The notes: generated from the letters alone by a model not told the origin. 64,000 bases of DNA from Mesorhizobium sp. WSM3626 (GCF_000513935.1 NZ_AZUY01000027.1:154-64153); one strand, 5' to 3'. Positions 1 to 10,070 are shown, numbered from the stretch's first letter. Numbers and translations: made by a program.

Positions 1-209
1 CGCTTGGGACCCGGCACCAGCCGCCAGGACTGGAATGCCTGGTGGGCGTCATCAATAGTCTTTGCCGCGTCGGCCGGCGAGATCGTCTTCAGCGCCGCGA
101 TCTGCTCACCCGTCACTGGGCTGCGCACGATCAGGTCGCCGCCGACAAGCGCCTCCTTGGCCACGCCCAGTTTCGCCAGAAGCTCGGCCGTTTCCTTCGC
201 TATCGTCAT
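1..209 (-). CDS. amaB: ALDH7-family aldehyde dehydrogenase, N-terminal fragment
   Basis: The gene is cut by the window edge and only the first 69 codons are visible, starting at the ATG at 209-207. The fragment contains IRSPVTGE-like (IVRSPVTGEQIA) and FQSWRLVPGPK stretches, which match the N-terminus of the ALDH7 family: alpha-aminoadipic semialdehyde or piperidine-6-carboxylate dehydrogenase, which oxidises the semialdehyde formed in lysine and pipecolate breakdown using NAD(P)+. The catalytic cysteine and glutamate lie outside the window, so activity cannot be judged. The family call rests on about 69 residues; the symbol is tentative. Confidence 0.7.
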   Translation of the reverse strand, partial: MTIAKETAELLAKLGVAKEALVGGDLIVRSPVTGEQIAALKTISPADAAKTIDDAHQAFQSWRLVPGPK

Positions 210-400
210 TTTTGTCCCTTTCAGATCCCGCCGCTCGTGTGGCGTGGGTCAACGTCTTGCGCCATGCCTTCCCGCGCCGTTGCGGCTGGAAGGGGCTATC
301 ATGGCGTGCCATTACCTGTTTCAGGGGAAAATCGCCACCCCGGCATGGTCCAAGTCCAGGCTGCACGATTGAGCCAGACGACCCTTGGAGCAGAACTGGC

Positions 401-1675
401 TCAGTTTGCCTTTTTCGCCGGCGCGCGCACGGCGCCGTCCTTGATCAGACGGTCGATATGCATGCGGATATGGGCTGCTTCCGCCGCCGTGTTGGCGAGC
501 GCAATGGCGCGGTCGAAGGCAATGCGTGCCTCCTCGCCCCGGTCGAGTTGCATCAAGAGCCCGCCCTTGAGGCCGAAGAAATGGAAATAGCCGGACAGTC
601 TCTGTTCGAGCGGCTCGATCATCGCCAACGCCGCTTCCGGTCCGCGCACCTTGGCCACCGCGACCGCACGGTTAAGTGTGATGACCGGCGACGGCTGCAT
701 CTGTTCGAGCAGGCCGTAGAGCAGGTCGATCTCCACCCAATCCGTGTCCTCGGCCTTCTCGGCCCGCGCGTGGAGCGCCGCGATCGCCGCCTGCACCTGG
801 TAAGGGCCGGGCTTGCGGTGGCGCAGGGCCTTGTCGACCAGCGCCAAGCCTTCGTCGATCATCTTGCGGCTCCACAGGCTTCGATCCTGGTCCTCGAGCA
901 GCACGATCTCGCCATCATCGTCGAAACGTGCCGGAGCGCGCGCGTGCTGCAGCAGAAGCAATGCCGTCAGCCCCATGATCTCGGGCTCGGTCTGGAACAG
1001 TCTGAGCAGCAGCCGGGCCAGCCGGATCGCCTCCTCGCACAGCGGCGCGCGGGCCGGCGCCTCGCCGCTGTTGGTCGAATAGCCCTCGTTGAAGATCAGG
1101 TAGACCATGGACGCGACCGCCGCGAGCCGCTCGGAGCGCTCGACCGCGCCTGGCGTCTCGAACGGCACGCCGGCGTCCGCGATGCGCGCCTTGGCGCGGG
1201 TGATGCGCTGCTCCATCGCACTCTCGCCGACCAGGAAGGCGCGCGCGATCTGCTTGACGGTGAGGCCGGAGACGACGCGCAGCGCCACTGCGATCTGCTG
1301 TGTTGCGGGCAAATCAGGGTGACAGCAGATGAACAGCAGCCGCAGGATGTCGTCGCGGTAATGCGCGCCGTCCAGCCGCTCCGCGATATCGCTCTCGGCG
1401 TCTTCCAGATCGGATATCTGGTCTTCCTCCGGCATCGGCGCCTGCTTGGCGCGCTTGCGCACCGCGTCGATGCCGCTGTTGCGGCCGACGAAGATCAGCC
1501 AGGCCGCCGGATCGCGTGGCGGCCCGTTCTGCGGCCAGTTCTTCAGCGCCTTGAGACAAGCGTCCTGGAAAGCTTCCTCCGCGGTATCGAGATCGCGGAA
1601 ATAGCGCAGCAGTGCGCCCATCGCTTGTGGGCGGGCAGCGCTGATCGCGGAGCTTATCCAGGCAAGTTCGGTCAT
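401..1675 (-). CDS. ECF sigma factor with long C-terminal extension (ECF42-like)
   Basis: A 424-residue extracytoplasmic-function sigma factor. Region 2 lies at about residues 12-80, with DTAEEAFQDACLKAL and the -10-recognition helix around AAWLIFVGRNSGIDAVRK. Region 4 lies at about 130-180 (LTVKQIARAFLVGESAMEQRI). Unlike a usual ECF of about 180 residues, it carries some 240 further residues of helical, TPR-like sequence including TLNRAVAVAKVRGPEAAL. This is the architecture of the ECF42 group (DUF6596 extension), which typically has no anti-sigma gene and sits beside DGPF/YCII proteins. That partner is here: the upstream gene ends at 1672, overlapping the start by four bases (ATGA), so the two are translationally coupled. 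The target promoters and inducing signal are unknown. Confidence 0.88.
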   Translation of the reverse strand: MTELAWISSAISAARPQAMGALLRYFRDLDTAEEAFQDACLKALKNWPQNGPPRDPAAWLIFVGRNSGIDAVRKRAKQAPMPEEDQISDLEDAESDIAERLDGAHYRDDILRLLFICCHPDLPATQQIAVALRVVSGLTVKQIARAFLVGESAMEQRITRAKARIADAGVPFETPGAVERSERLAAVASMVYLIFNEGYSTNSGEAPARAPLCEEAIRLARLLLRLFQTEPEIMGLTALLLLQHARAPARFDDDGEIVLLEDQDRSLWSRKMIDEGLALVDKALRHRKPGPYQVQAAIAALHARAEKAEDTDWVEIDLLYGLLEQMQPSPVITLNRAVAVAKVRGPEAALAMIEPLEQRLSGYFHFFGLKGGLLMQLDRGEEARIAFDRAIALANTAAEAAHIRMHIDRLIKDGAVRAPAKKAN

Positions 1676-2046
1676 GCTGGAACCCTGGTTGGGTGAAACA
1701 CCGATACCGGCCGGATCTCATAGGAACCGCCGCTCGGGTTGACCTCGGAAAGCTCGCGGGCGAATTCGACGGCCTCATCGAGGTCAGCGCAATCGAGCGT
1801 ATAGAAGCCGAGGAACTGTTCCTTGGTTTCGGCGAACGGCCCGTCGATGACCAGCGATTCGCCTTTCACTTTCCGCAGCGTCGTTGCCGCGGTCGTCGGC
1901 AAAAGCCGCGCCACGGGCCCAAGCCGGCCGGCGTTGGCATACTTCTCCTGAACGCCGAGCAGGTCGGCCATGACCTTGTCGTCCTGTTCCTTGCTCCAGG
2001 AGCAGACGACATCTTCGGAGGCGTAGCAGAGGATGGCATAGAGCAT
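1672..2046 (-). CDS. YCII/DGPF-domain protein, partner of the ECF sigma factor
   Basis: A 124-residue protein with the family signature IDGPFAETKEQFLGFYTLD near residues 68-86, typical of the DGPF group of the dimeric alpha-beta-barrel (YCII-related) superfamily. Members are small cytosolic proteins whose substrate has not been settled. They are recurrent genomic neighbours of ECF42 sigma factors and may sense a signal or act as effectors; this is inference from context. The start at 2046 gives MLYAILCYASED, the usual N-terminus, and the stop overlaps the sigma-factor start by ATGA. The gene is first in a two-gene operon transcribed leftward. Confidence 0.86.
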   Translation of the reverse strand: MLYAILCYASEDVVCSWSKEQDDKVMADLLGVQEKYANAGRLGPVARLLPTTAATTLRKVKGESLVIDGPFAETKEQFLGFYTLDCADLDEAVEFARELSEVNPSGGSYEIRPVSVFHPTRVPA

Positions 2047-2129
2047 GGAGGGTCCTTTCTGTAGCAAAGGACGAAACACTAGGGCCGATCCCGACACGGC
2101 GTCGATAAAAAAATCGAGACGCCGCGGAT
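2047..2129. other. Short intergenic region with an imperfect hairpin
   Basis: Between the topoisomerase stop and the DGPF start lies an imperfect inverted repeat at 2098-2123: GGCGTC and GACGCC arms around an A/T-rich centre. It could act as a terminator for the topoisomerase mRNA, but there is no clean T-run after it on the minus strand, so this is only a possibility. The DGPF promoter should also lie here. Confidence 0.3.
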
Positions 2130-3245
2130 TCAGCGGCCGCTGATTGCCGCCGATCGACTCTCCTGCGTCTTCAACCATCTCAGCACAAACGCTTCCTCTT
2201 CGTCGAGACCGTTTATGGATCGCTTGCGCTTGTTGGCTTCCGCCATTTCGGCAAGCAGCCGTCCTTCGCTCCAGGCCTCGAAGACCTGCGGGTGGATATA
2301 GCATTTGCGGCAGACCGCGCGCGTATTGCCCAGCCGTTCGGCCACTTTGTCGATGATGTTGTTCATCGCCCGCTTTCGCTGTGCCTGGCTTTCAGGCAGT
2401 TCCGTCTGTGCAAACAGCGACGCGGCATGGATGGTGCCGCCCCATGTGCGGAAATGCTTCGAACTGAACGCGTCGCCGGCGGCGTCCCGGATGTAGCGGT
2501 TGACGTCGTCGGAGCGGACCGGGCGTCTGTCGTCCCTCTCGTCGAGATACTGGAACAGTTTCTGGCCCGGCAGGTCCTGCGCGCCCCGAACGATCCCGGC
2601 GATGCGGCGGTCCACCAGCTTCAATCTCCATTCCTTGCCGGACTTTCCCTTGAAGGCGAAGCGCAGGCTCGATCCCTTGATGTCGACATGCCGATCGCGC
2701 AACGTCGTCAGGCCGAAGCTCTTGTTATCGCGTGCATAGGCCGCGTTGCCGACGCGGATCATCGTGTTGTCGAGCAGCCAGACCACCGCGGCGACGACGC
2801 GTTCGAGCGGCAGGCCGTGACGGCGCAGGTCGCTGTCGATTCTGCGCCGCAGGTCCGGCAGGCTTTCGGCAAAAGCGACGAGGCTGGAATATTTGACACC
2901 GTCGCGCTCCTCGGCCCATTGCGGGTGATAGCGATACTGCTTGCGCCCCCGCTGATCCCTCCCGGTCGCCTGGATATGCCCATTCGGATCGGGCGAAATC
3001 CAGACATCGGTCCAGGCCGGCGGAATGACGATGGCCGCGATGCGCGCCCTGTCGGCATCGGAGACCGCTCTCCCGTCCGGTCCCTTGTAGGCAAAGCCCT
3101 TGCCAGCCTTCAGCCGGCGGATGCCGGGCTCGGCATCGCTGACATAGGTGAGCGCGGTATCCCGGGCGGAAATCTGTGGTCGATTCTTGGGTACGCTATC
3201 ACAGTCAGCCAATCGGCTACGCGACGATCCGGTTCTCTGCAGCAT
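2130..3245 (-). CDS. DNA topoisomerase IB (poxvirus-like)
   Basis: A monomeric type IB topoisomerase, about 371 residues from the chosen ATG at 3245. It relaxes supercoils through a transient 3'-phosphotyrosyl link. Visible family features are the N-terminal IPPAWTDVWI and RDQRGRKQYRYHPQW segments, the active-site arginine region around MIRVGNAAYARDN, KGKSG, and the C-terminal NTRAVCRKCYIHPQV with the likely catalytic tyrosine at about residue 316. The frame is open for another 19 codons upstream (to 3302); those residues do not look family-like, so the shorter start is preferred. Bacterial homologues are scattered and often acquired horizontally, but base composition here looks like the neighbours'. 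It is followed by the DGPF/sigma pair with no obvious functional link. Confidence 0.9.
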   Translation of the reverse strand: MLQRTGSSRSRLADCDSVPKNRPQISARDTALTYVSDAEPGIRRLKAGKGFAYKGPDGRAVSDADRARIAAIVIPPAWTDVWISPDPNGHIQATGRDQRGRKQYRYHPQWAEERDGVKYSSLVAFAESLPDLRRRIDSDLRRHGLPLERVVAAVVWLLDNTMIRVGNAAYARDNKSFGLTTLRDRHVDIKGSSLRFAFKGKSGKEWRLKLVDRRIAGIVRGAQDLPGQKLFQYLDERDDRRPVRSDDVNRYIRDAAGDAFSSKHFRTWGGTIHAASLFAQTELPESQAQRKRAMNNIIDKVAERLGNTRAVCRKCYIHPQVFEAWSEGRLLAEMAEANKRKRSINGLDEEEAFVLRWLKTQESRSAAISGR

Positions 3246-3392
3246 GACGGCTCCACGCAAAATGTCCGTAGATAAGCTGCGGGCAGACTGCTGGTTCCAC
3301 ACCCCGTCTGGAAAGCAGGATCCGGTGGCGTCGGCGAGGCAATGCGCTGCATCTGTGTCGGCGGAAAGGACAGCCGGCGGCGCGCGCCTTTT

Positions 3393-4283
3393 TTACGCCT
3401 TTTCGAGCACCACCGGGATGACGTCGACAGCCTGCTCCCCGACCTGTCCGCCGGTCGTCTTCAGCACGCCGACGATGGGCGCCACATCCGAATAGTCGCG
3501 CCCGTAACCGACGGTGATATGGTCGTTGGAAGCCCGCATGCCGTTGGTCGGATCGAACTCCTGCCAGCCGGCATCACGCCCGCACCAGACCTTGACCCAG
3601 GCATGCATGGCATCCGCACCTTCCAGCCGCGGCTTGCCCTTGGGCGGAATGGTGCGCAGGAAGCCGCTGACATAGCCGGCCGGAATGCCGAGTCCGCGCA
3701 GCCCGGCGATCATGATGTGCGAGAAATCCTGGCAGACGCCCCGCTTCAGCCGAAAGGCATCGCTGGCCAGGGTCCGCACCGTGGTCGCTTCGCCATCATA
3801 CGTGAAATCATGGTGGATGCGCTGGCAGAGGCTCATAGCCGTGCCGGCGGTCGAGCCACCGATGCTGTCTTGCGCATAGATGGTGATCGCCGCATCCATG
3901 CCGGCGTGACCGCTTGCCACCAGGAAGTGATGCGGCGACGCCGGCGCCAGCGACCGCACGGTCGCCAGTTCCCGCCTCAGTCGGCCGATATCGGGCGACA
4001 CGTCGAGCCCAGGCTCGGGCCGCGACACAGAAACGCGCGCGCTCATCCTTATGTCGAGCGCTTCATGCGCGTGGCGAAACGCGATCGAGGTGACGTTGTT
4101 GCCGAAAAAATCGGTGAAGTCGGATCGTTCATTGGGTGCCGGTTCAAAGGACAGCGAAGCGGCGATGACGCGCTGCACCCCGCCAATGGTCGGCGGCAGC
4201 ACCCGCACCTGATGCCGGCCGCCGCCGGCAGCGGCGGCGTAGTCGTAATGGAGCAGAAGCCGGATGTCGTACAGCATGGCCAT
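3393..4283 (-). CDS. Transglutaminase-like cysteine protease-fold protein
   Basis: A 296-residue cytosolic protein (no signal peptide) with a bacterial transglutaminase-like N-terminal beta domain (about 1-90) followed by a transglutaminase core. The catalytic triad can be placed: Cys184 in RGVCQDFSHIMI, His227 in DAMHAWVKVW and Asp244 in EFDPTNG. It is the third gene of a leftward operon, six bases after the ATP-grasp/alpha-E gene. In this family the papain-like core could hydrolyse or transfer amide bonds. Combined with the ligase upstream it suggests a pathway that makes and trims a peptide or amide product; the substrate is not known. A second, larger transglutaminase starts the same operon. 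Confidence 0.88.
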   Translation of the reverse strand: MAMLYDIRLLLHYDYAAAAGGGRHQVRVLPPTIGGVQRVIAASLSFEPAPNERSDFTDFFGNNVTSIAFRHAHEALDIRMSARVSVSRPEPGLDVSPDIGRLRRELATVRSLAPASPHHFLVASGHAGMDAAITIYAQDSIGGSTAGTAMSLCQRIHHDFTYDGEATTVRTLASDAFRLKRGVCQDFSHIMIAGLRGLGIPAGYVSGFLRTIPPKGKPRLEGADAMHAWVKVWCGRDAGWQEFDPTNGMRASNDHITVGYGRDYSDVAPIVGVLKTTGGQVGEQAVDVIPVVLEKA

Positions 4284-4289
4284 TGCTTT

Positions 4290-6701
4290 CTAGCCGAAAT
4301 AGGCTTTGGCGAGGCTGTTGTAGAGGCCGCCGATTTCGCTGGCGAGTTCGTTCAGCGCCTCCGTCGTCATGTCAGCCGGCTCCTTGATGGCGATGGCGGT
4401 ATTGAGCTGCAGGATCTCCTTGGCCGCCGCCGACATGTGCCCCTCGCCGCCGGTCGCCGGCAGCAGCCCTATCTCGGTCTTCAGCCTTTCCAGCTGGAAC
4501 AGGATGGAGCGTGGATTGAGCGGATCGAGCGCCAGGAGATCGACCACCGTGCGCCGGCCGGCCTGCACCGGATATTGCCGACGATGGGTCATGACGCTGT
4601 CGCCGATCTCCAGCATCATGTCCAGCGCGCCATCCGGCGCCTTGCTGCCGGTCAGTCGGGCCAGCGTGCCGGCGATCTGGATGCCACGTTCCAGCCGCCG
4701 GCCGATCTCGAGGAAGCGCCAGCCGGCGAAACGGTACATGTTCTCGTGCAGCAGGCCGGAGAATCCGGCAAGCTTGCGCAGAATGACGGTCATGGCCCGC
4801 GTCGCGTCGTCGCCGGGCGCCACGGTGGTGGCGAACCGATGGATCGTCTTCGACAAATCCTTGAGCGCCAGCCAGCCATCCGGCGAGAAACGATCGCGGA
4901 TCTGGCCGGCGCTGTAGACAGCGCTGTCGAGCATGCCGATCAGCCCTGGCGGGATCGCCGTTTCGACATCGATGCCGAACGGCTCGAGATAGTCCCTGAT
5001 ATCTGCCAGCAGAGGCATGTCGGGATCGGACGTTTCGGCGAGCCGCACATGATAAGCGCGCAGGATGCGCACGGTGTCTTCCGAGCGTTCGATGTAGCGG
5101 CCGAGCCAGGTCAGGTTTTCCGCCGCGCGGCTGGGCAGGCTGCCCGGTCTGGTGCGGTTGAAGCTGTCGCCCTCCTGCGGTAGCAGCGTCTCGCGCTCGA
5201 CCGGTCTGTCGCTGACCACCCAGACATCAGCCGCCTGGCCGCCGCGCTGCATGGCGATCGCCGTCGGGTCGAGCGACAGGCCGACGCGGGCGAAACCGCC
5301 GGGCATCACCGTCCATCCTTCGGGCGTGCGCGCCAGATAGACGCGCAAGCTCGCCGGCCGGGGCTCCAGCCAGCCGCCGACATAGACGGGTGTCGTCGAA
5401 AGCGTCACTGCTTCCTGGCCGACGAAGGCCTCGCCATCACGTTCGATGCGCGCCACCAGTTCCGCCCGTTCCCCGACCGACAACGCCGAGCCGAGTTTTG
5501 TCTGTCCGTCATCCTCGAAGGCAAGTCTTGTCGACAGCGCCGGACCGACCACCATGCGGTCGATATTGGCGAGCACATGGGCGCGCTCCGTCCCCTGCCC
5601 GCACCACCATGTCGCCACACTGGGCAAAAGCAGCTCCTCGCCCCACAATTCGCGCGCGATCTTGGGCAGGAAGGCAAGCAGCGCACGCGTCTCCATCAGG
5701 CCCGATCCCAGCGCATTGACGGTGGACACCGTGCCTTGCCGGATCGCTTCGACCAGGCCCGGCGTGCCGATCTGCGAATCCGGACGCAGCTCGAGAGGAT
5801 CGGCGAAGGCGGCGTCGAGCCGCCGCCACAGCACGCTGATCGGCATCAGGCCCGACACGGTGCGCACCATGAGCCTGCCGCCGGAAACAGTCAGATCCTC
5901 GCCTTCGAGCAGCATGATGCCGAGGTAGCGGGCGATATAGGCGTGTTCATAGTAGGTTTCGTTGAGCGGCCCCGGCGTCAGGATGGCGACGCGGCCGTCG
6001 CTCTCCTTTGCCATTCCGATCAGCGCATCGCGGAAGCGACGGAAGAAGCCGGCGAGCCGGTGCACATGCATCTCGCCATAGATGTCGGACAAAGCGCGCG
6101 TGGTGGCGACACGATTCTCCAGCGCGAAGCCGGCGCCCGAAGGCGCCTGGGTGCGGTCGCCAAGCACCCACCAGCGGCCATCGGGCCCGCGGCCGAGCTC
6201 GAAGGCGCAGAAATGCAGGAAATGCCCTCCGGCCGGCCTGGTGCCGACCACGGGCCGCAAATATTCAGGGCTCGCCGCGACCAGCCCTGCCGGCAGGATG
6301 CCTTTTTCGACCAGCCGGTTCTGCCCATGGATATCGGCGACAATTTCCTCGAGCAGGTCGGCGCGCTGCACCAGGCCGGCGCTGATCGCCTGCCACTCGC
6401 TGTCCTCGATGAGCACGGGAATATGCGCCAGCGGCCATTCGCGCTCGTTGGCGCCCGCCTTGTCATAGACGCGGTAGTAAACACCCGCATCGCGCAGATA
6501 CTGGTCGGCGCGGGCGAAGCGCTGGCCGAGCTTTTCGGCCCCGAGTTCGTCCAGCGCTTCGACAAAATCCTTCCAGACCGGGCGGGGATTGCCCGACGCG
6601 TCGACCATCTCGTCGACGACGCCGTCAATCGGCTGGTAGTGCTCCAGCAGGCTATGGGCCTGCGGCTTGCCGCGTACCCTTTTGTGATTCCCCTTTGCCA
6701 T
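4290..6701 (-). CDS. Circularly permuted ATP-grasp / alpha-E fusion protein
   Basis: An 803-residue fusion. The first 480 or so residues form a circularly permuted type 2 ATP-grasp ligase (DUF404/407 type), with markers such as VYDKAGANEREWPL, HFCAFELGRGPDGRWWVLGDRTQAPSG, ILTPGPLNETYYEHAYIARYLG and a C-terminal LRVYLARTPEGWTVMPGG. From about residue 520 to the end is the helical alpha-E domain (DUF403), recognised by SRAAENLTWLGRYIERSED and WRFLEIGRRLERG. In many bacteria these are two adjacent genes; here they are one polypeptide. ATP-grasp enzymes activate a carboxylate by phosphorylation and join it to an amine. It lies 9 bases after the DUF2126 gene and 6 bases before the small transglutaminase gene. 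Confidence 0.9.
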   Translation of the reverse strand: MAKGNHKRVRGKPQAHSLLEHYQPIDGVVDEMVDASGNPRPVWKDFVEALDELGAEKLGQRFARADQYLRDAGVYYRVYDKAGANEREWPLAHIPVLIEDSEWQAISAGLVQRADLLEEIVADIHGQNRLVEKGILPAGLVAASPEYLRPVVGTRPAGGHFLHFCAFELGRGPDGRWWVLGDRTQAPSGAGFALENRVATTRALSDIYGEMHVHRLAGFFRRFRDALIGMAKESDGRVAILTPGPLNETYYEHAYIARYLGIMLLEGEDLTVSGGRLMVRTVSGLMPISVLWRRLDAAFADPLELRPDSQIGTPGLVEAIRQGTVSTVNALGSGLMETRALLAFLPKIARELWGEELLLPSVATWWCGQGTERAHVLANIDRMVVGPALSTRLAFEDDGQTKLGSALSVGERAELVARIERDGEAFVGQEAVTLSTTPVYVGGWLEPRPASLRVYLARTPEGWTVMPGGFARVGLSLDPTAIAMQRGGQAADVWVVSDRPVERETLLPQEGDSFNRTRPGSLPSRAAENLTWLGRYIERSEDTVRILRAYHVRLAETSDPDMPLLADIRDYLEPFGIDVETAIPPGLIGMLDSAVYSAGQIRDRFSPDGWLALKDLSKTIHRFATTVAPGDDATRAMTVILRKLAGFSGLLHENMYRFAGWRFLEIGRRLERGIQIAGTLARLTGSKAPDGALDMMLEIGDSVMTHRRQYPVQAGRRTVVDLLALDPLNPRSILFQLERLKTEIGLLPATGGEGHMSAAAKEILQLNTAIAIKEPADMTTEALNELASEIGGLYNSLAKAYFG

Positions 6702-6710
6702 ATGGTCAGA

Positions 6711-9700
6711 TCACAGTCTTGGTGGACGCCTGAGGTCAAGGGTCATCGGGAAATCTTCCCCCGGCTGTTCTTCACGCAACACATAGCCGGACGGGGTATG
6801 GCCGCGCGGTTCGAAGCGGGCGAGCCGCCGTGCCTCGGCCTCGTTGCCATTGACCGGGAAGGTGTCATAGTTGCGCCCGCCGGGATGGGCGACATGGTAG
6901 ACACAGCCGCCGACCGCCCTGCCCGACCAGCGGTCGTAGATGTCGAACACCAGCGGCGTGTTGATCGGCAGTGCCGGATGCAGGCCTGAAGCCGGCTGCC
7001 AGGCCTTGAAGCGCACGCCCGCTACCGCGACCTCCCGGTTGTCGGTAGCCCTCATCGGCACGATGCGGCCGTTGCAGACGATCGCATGGCGCTCCGGATT
7101 GAGACCTTCGGTCTTGACCTGCAGCCGTTCGACCGAGGAATCGACGAAACGCACCGTGCCGCCGATCGCGCCCTGCTCGCCCATGACATGCCATGGCTCC
7201 AGCGCTTGCCTGAGCTCCAGCTTGATGCCCGCATGCTGGACTTCGCCGCAGAAAGGAAAGCGGAATTCGAGCTGGGCGTCGAACCATTCGGGCCGGAACT
7301 CGAAACCATTGAGCTTGAGGTCGTCGAGCACATCGAGAAAGTCCGCCCAGACATAGTGCGGCAGCATGAAGCGGTCATGCAGCGAAGTGCCCCAGCGCAC
7401 GAAGCGTCCGTCGAGCGGGTTCTTCCAGGCGCGTGCGATGATGGCCCGCACCAGCAATTGCTGCGCCAGAGACATGCGCGCATTGGGTGGCATCTCGAAT
7501 CCACGGAATTCGACAAGGCCAAGCCGACCGGTCGGTCCATCGGGCGAGAACAGCTTGTCGATGCAGATTTCCGAGCGATGCGTATTGCCGGTGACGTCGG
7601 TCAACAAATTGCGGAACAGGCGGTCGACCAGCCATGGCAAGGGTGCGGCCCCCTGGTCGGGATGCGGCACCTGCGCCATCGCGATCTCGAGCTCATAGAG
7701 TGAATCGTGTCGCGCCTCGTCGAGGCGCGGCGCCTGGCTGGTCGGGCCGATGAACAGGCCGGAGAACAGATAGGACAACGAGGGACGCCGTTGCCATTGC
7801 AGCACCAGGCTCTTCAGCAGGTCGGGCCGGCGCAGGAACGGACTGTCATTGGGCGTGGCGCCACCGACCACGACATGGTTGCCGCCGCCGGTACCGGTGT
7901 GGCGGCCATCGATCATGAACTTGTCGGCGCCAAGCCGCGTCTGCCGCGCTTCGTCGTAGATCGCCGTCGTGGTCGCCACGCAATCCTGCCAATTCGAGGC
8001 GGGATGGATGTTGACTTCGATGACACCGGGGTCGGGTGCCACGCGGATGACGTTGAGGCGCGGGTCATGCGGCGGGCCGTAGCCCTCGATGTGCACGGGA
8101 AGGCCAATCGCCTTTGCCGCGTTCTCGGCAGCGGCGACGAGTTCGAGATAGTCTTCCAGCGCCTCGACCGGCGGCATGAAAACGCACAGCCTGCCGTCAC
8201 GCGGTTCGACCGAAAGTGCCGTGCGCACCGCGCCGCCGATCTCGGTGATCTCCTGCTCGACCCGCTCCTGCTGGCCGGTTGCCGCGGTGAACGACGCCGC
8301 CTGCTGGCGGCGTGCCATTTCGTCGGCGCCTTCCAGTTCGGCCGGAGCGGCCGCAGGCAAGATCGCTTCCCGCACGGGCAGCGGGCCACGCGGCAGCGAC
8401 GGATCGACAGGCACGATGTAGGGGAACTGCGCGGGCGGCACATAGGGCAGCGTGCCCAGCGGCAGACGATAGCCGACCGGGGAATCGCCCGGCACCAGGA
8501 ACAGCCGGCCACGCCGCGTCTTCCATTTTTCCGAGCGCCAGCGCGGATCGGACGCCTGGCTGTTCCAGCGCTGCACCGGCAGCACATAGCCTGACGGCTT
8601 GGTCAGCCCACGCTCGAAGACGCGCGCCATACGGCTGCGTTCCTCAGGATCTTCCAGCTTCGAATTGGACGGGTCGACATTCTCGGGCAGCTTGCCTTCC
8701 TTGAGCAGCCATTCGGCTGGATCCTCATAGGCTTCACTGACCATGGACGTGTCGATGCCGAGCTCGCCGGCGATCGCCGTCAGCAGGCTTTCGGCCTGTT
8801 TCGGCCCGACATCAGCCGAGCTTTTCTCCGGCGCGATCAGCGACGGATCGCTCCACACCGGCTCGCCGTCGGCGCGCCAAAAGAGCGAGAAGGTCCAGCG
8901 CGGCAGGCTTTCACCGGGATACCATTTGCCCTGGCCGTAATGCAGAAAACCGCCGGGCGCGAAGCGCTCGCGCAGGCGGCGGATCAGCGCGTCGGCCTTT
9001 TCACGCTTGCTCGGCCCGACGGCGGCGGTGTTCCACTCGGCGGCCTCGAAATCGTCGATCGACACGAAGGTCGGTTCGCCGCCCATGGTCAGCCGCACAT
9101 CCCCGGCCGCGAGCGCGGCATCGACCTTGTTGCCGAGCGCGTCGAGCGCTTGCCAGCTTTCATCCGAGAACGGCTTGGTGATGCGCGGATGCTCGGCGAT
9201 GCGATCGACCCGCATCTCGAAGCCGAACTCGACATTGGCAAAGCTCGCCATGCCCGAAATGGGTGCCGCATTGCGGAAATGCGGCGTGGCGGCCAGCGGC
9301 ACATGGCTCTCGCCGGTGAGCAGGCCGGAAGTCGGGTCGAAACCGATCCAGCCGGCACCGGGAAGATAGACCTCGCACCAGGCATGCAGGTCGGTGAAAT
9401 CGACTGATGTGCCGGCCGGCCCATCCAGCGCGACAAGGTCGGGCTTGAGCTGGATCAGATAGCCCGAGACGAAACGCGCGGCGACGCCGAGATTGCGCAG
9501 GATCTGCACCAGAAGCCAGCTCGAATCCCGGCAGGAGCCCTTGGCCGCCGCCAGCGTTTCCTCCGGCGAGAACACGCCGGTCTCCATGCGCACGATGTAG
9601 GCGATCTCGCGCTGCAGACGCGCATTGAGGTCGACGAGGAAATTGACCGTGTTCGGCGCGCTGCGGTCGACGGTTTCCAGGAAAGCCGAGAGAAGCGGCC

Positions 9701-10070
9701 CCGCCGGCTCCGGTGCCCGGTAGATGGCCAGATCATCCCTGATTTCCTCGGGATAATCGAACGGGAATGCCTCCGCCGACGGTTCGACGAAGAAGTCGAA
9801 CGGATTGTAGACCGTCATGTCGGCGACGAGGTCGACCTCGATCTTCAGCTCCGTCACCGGCTCGGGAAAGACAAAACGGGCGAGGAAGTTGCCGTAGGGG
9901 TCTTGCTGCAGATTGACGAAGTGGTTCGCCGGCTCGACCTTGAGCGAATGGCTCAACACCTTGGTGCGGGAATGCGGTGCCGGCTGAAGCCTGATCACCT
10001 GTGGACCCAGAACCACCGGCCGGTCGTATTTGTAGTGGGTCAGGTGGTAGACGGCTGCCAGAATTGCCAT
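6711..10070 (-). CDS. Large transglutaminase-DUF2126 protein
   Basis: About 1,119 residues from the ATG at 10070 ([19 protein letters not shown] is the usual family N-terminus; an ATG 14 codons upstream is less likely). Residues 1-280 are a transglutaminase with Cys180 in [12 protein letters not shown], His229 in [10 protein letters not shown] and Asp245 in GFDPTSG. The remaining 800 residues are DUF2126, including [22 protein letters not shown] and, near residues 722-735, [17 protein letters not shown]. That last stretch resembles the glycine-rich metal/ATP motif of glutamine-synthetase-fold ligases, consistent with published proposals that such proteins are amidoligases, though I infer this from motif appearance only. 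It is the first gene of the operon. Confidence 0.88.
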   Translation of the reverse strand: MAILAAVYHLTHYKYDRPVVLGPQVIRLQPAPHSRTKVLSHSLKVEPANHFVNLQQDPYGNFLARFVFPEPVTELKIEVDLVADMTVYNPFDFFVEPSAEAFPFDYPEEIRDDLAIYRAPEPAGPLLSAFLETVDRSAPNTVNFLVDLNARLQREIAYIVRMETGVFSPEETLAAAKGSCRDSSWLLVQILRNLGVAARFVSGYLIQLKPDLVALDGPAGTSVDFTDLHAWCEVYLPGAGWIGFDPTSGLLTGESHVPLAATPHFRNAAPISGMASFANVEFGFEMRVDRIAEHPRITKPFSDESWQALDALGNKVDAALAAGDVRLTMGGEPTFVSIDDFEAAEWNTAAVGPSKREKADALIRRLRERFAPGGFLHYGQGKWYPGESLPRWTFSLFWRADGEPVWSDPSLIAPEKSSADVGPKQAESLLTAIAGELGIDTSMVSEAYEDPAEWLLKEGKLPENVDPSNSKLEDPEERSRMARVFERGLTKPSGYVLPVQRWNSQASDPRWRSEKWKTRRGRLFLVPGDSPVGYRLPLGTLPYVPPAQFPYIVPVDPSLPRGPLPVREAILPAAAPAELEGADEMARRQQAASFTAATGQQERVEQEITEIGGAVRTALSVEPRDGRLCVFMPPVEALEDYLELVAAAENAAKAIGLPVHIEGYGPPHDPRLNVIRVAPDPGVIEVNIHPASNWQDCVATTTAIYDEARQTRLGADKFMIDGRHTGTGGGNHVVVGGATPNDSPFLRRPDLLKSLVLQWQRRPSLSYLFSGLFIGPTSQAPRLDEARHDSLYELEIAMAQVPHPDQGAAPLPWLVDRLFRNLLTDVTGNTHRSEICIDKLFSPDGPTGRLGLVEFRGFEMPPNARMSLAQQLLVRAIIARAWKNPLDGRFVRWGTSLHDRFMLPHYVWADFLDVLDDLKLNGFEFRPEWFDAQLEFRFPFCGEVQHAGIKLELRQALEPWHVMGEQGAIGGTVRFVDSSVERLQVKTEGLNPERHAIVCNGRIVPMRATDNREVAVAGVRFKAWQPASGLHPALPINTPLVFDIYDRWSGRAVGGCVYHVAHPGGRNYDTFPVNGNEAEARRLARFEPRGHTPSGYVLREEQPGEDFPMTLDLRRPPRL

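Noticed and set aside
62..1696. A 544-codon plus-strand frame opposite the sigma factor
   Set aside because: Antisense to the ECF sigma factor with clear regions 2 and 4; composition is His/Arg-rich as expected for a shadow frame.
3342..5183. A 613-codon open frame on the plus strand
   Set aside because: Mirror of the transglutaminase and ATP-grasp/alpha-E genes, which have clear catalytic motifs on the minus strand. The plus-strand product has no recognisable features.
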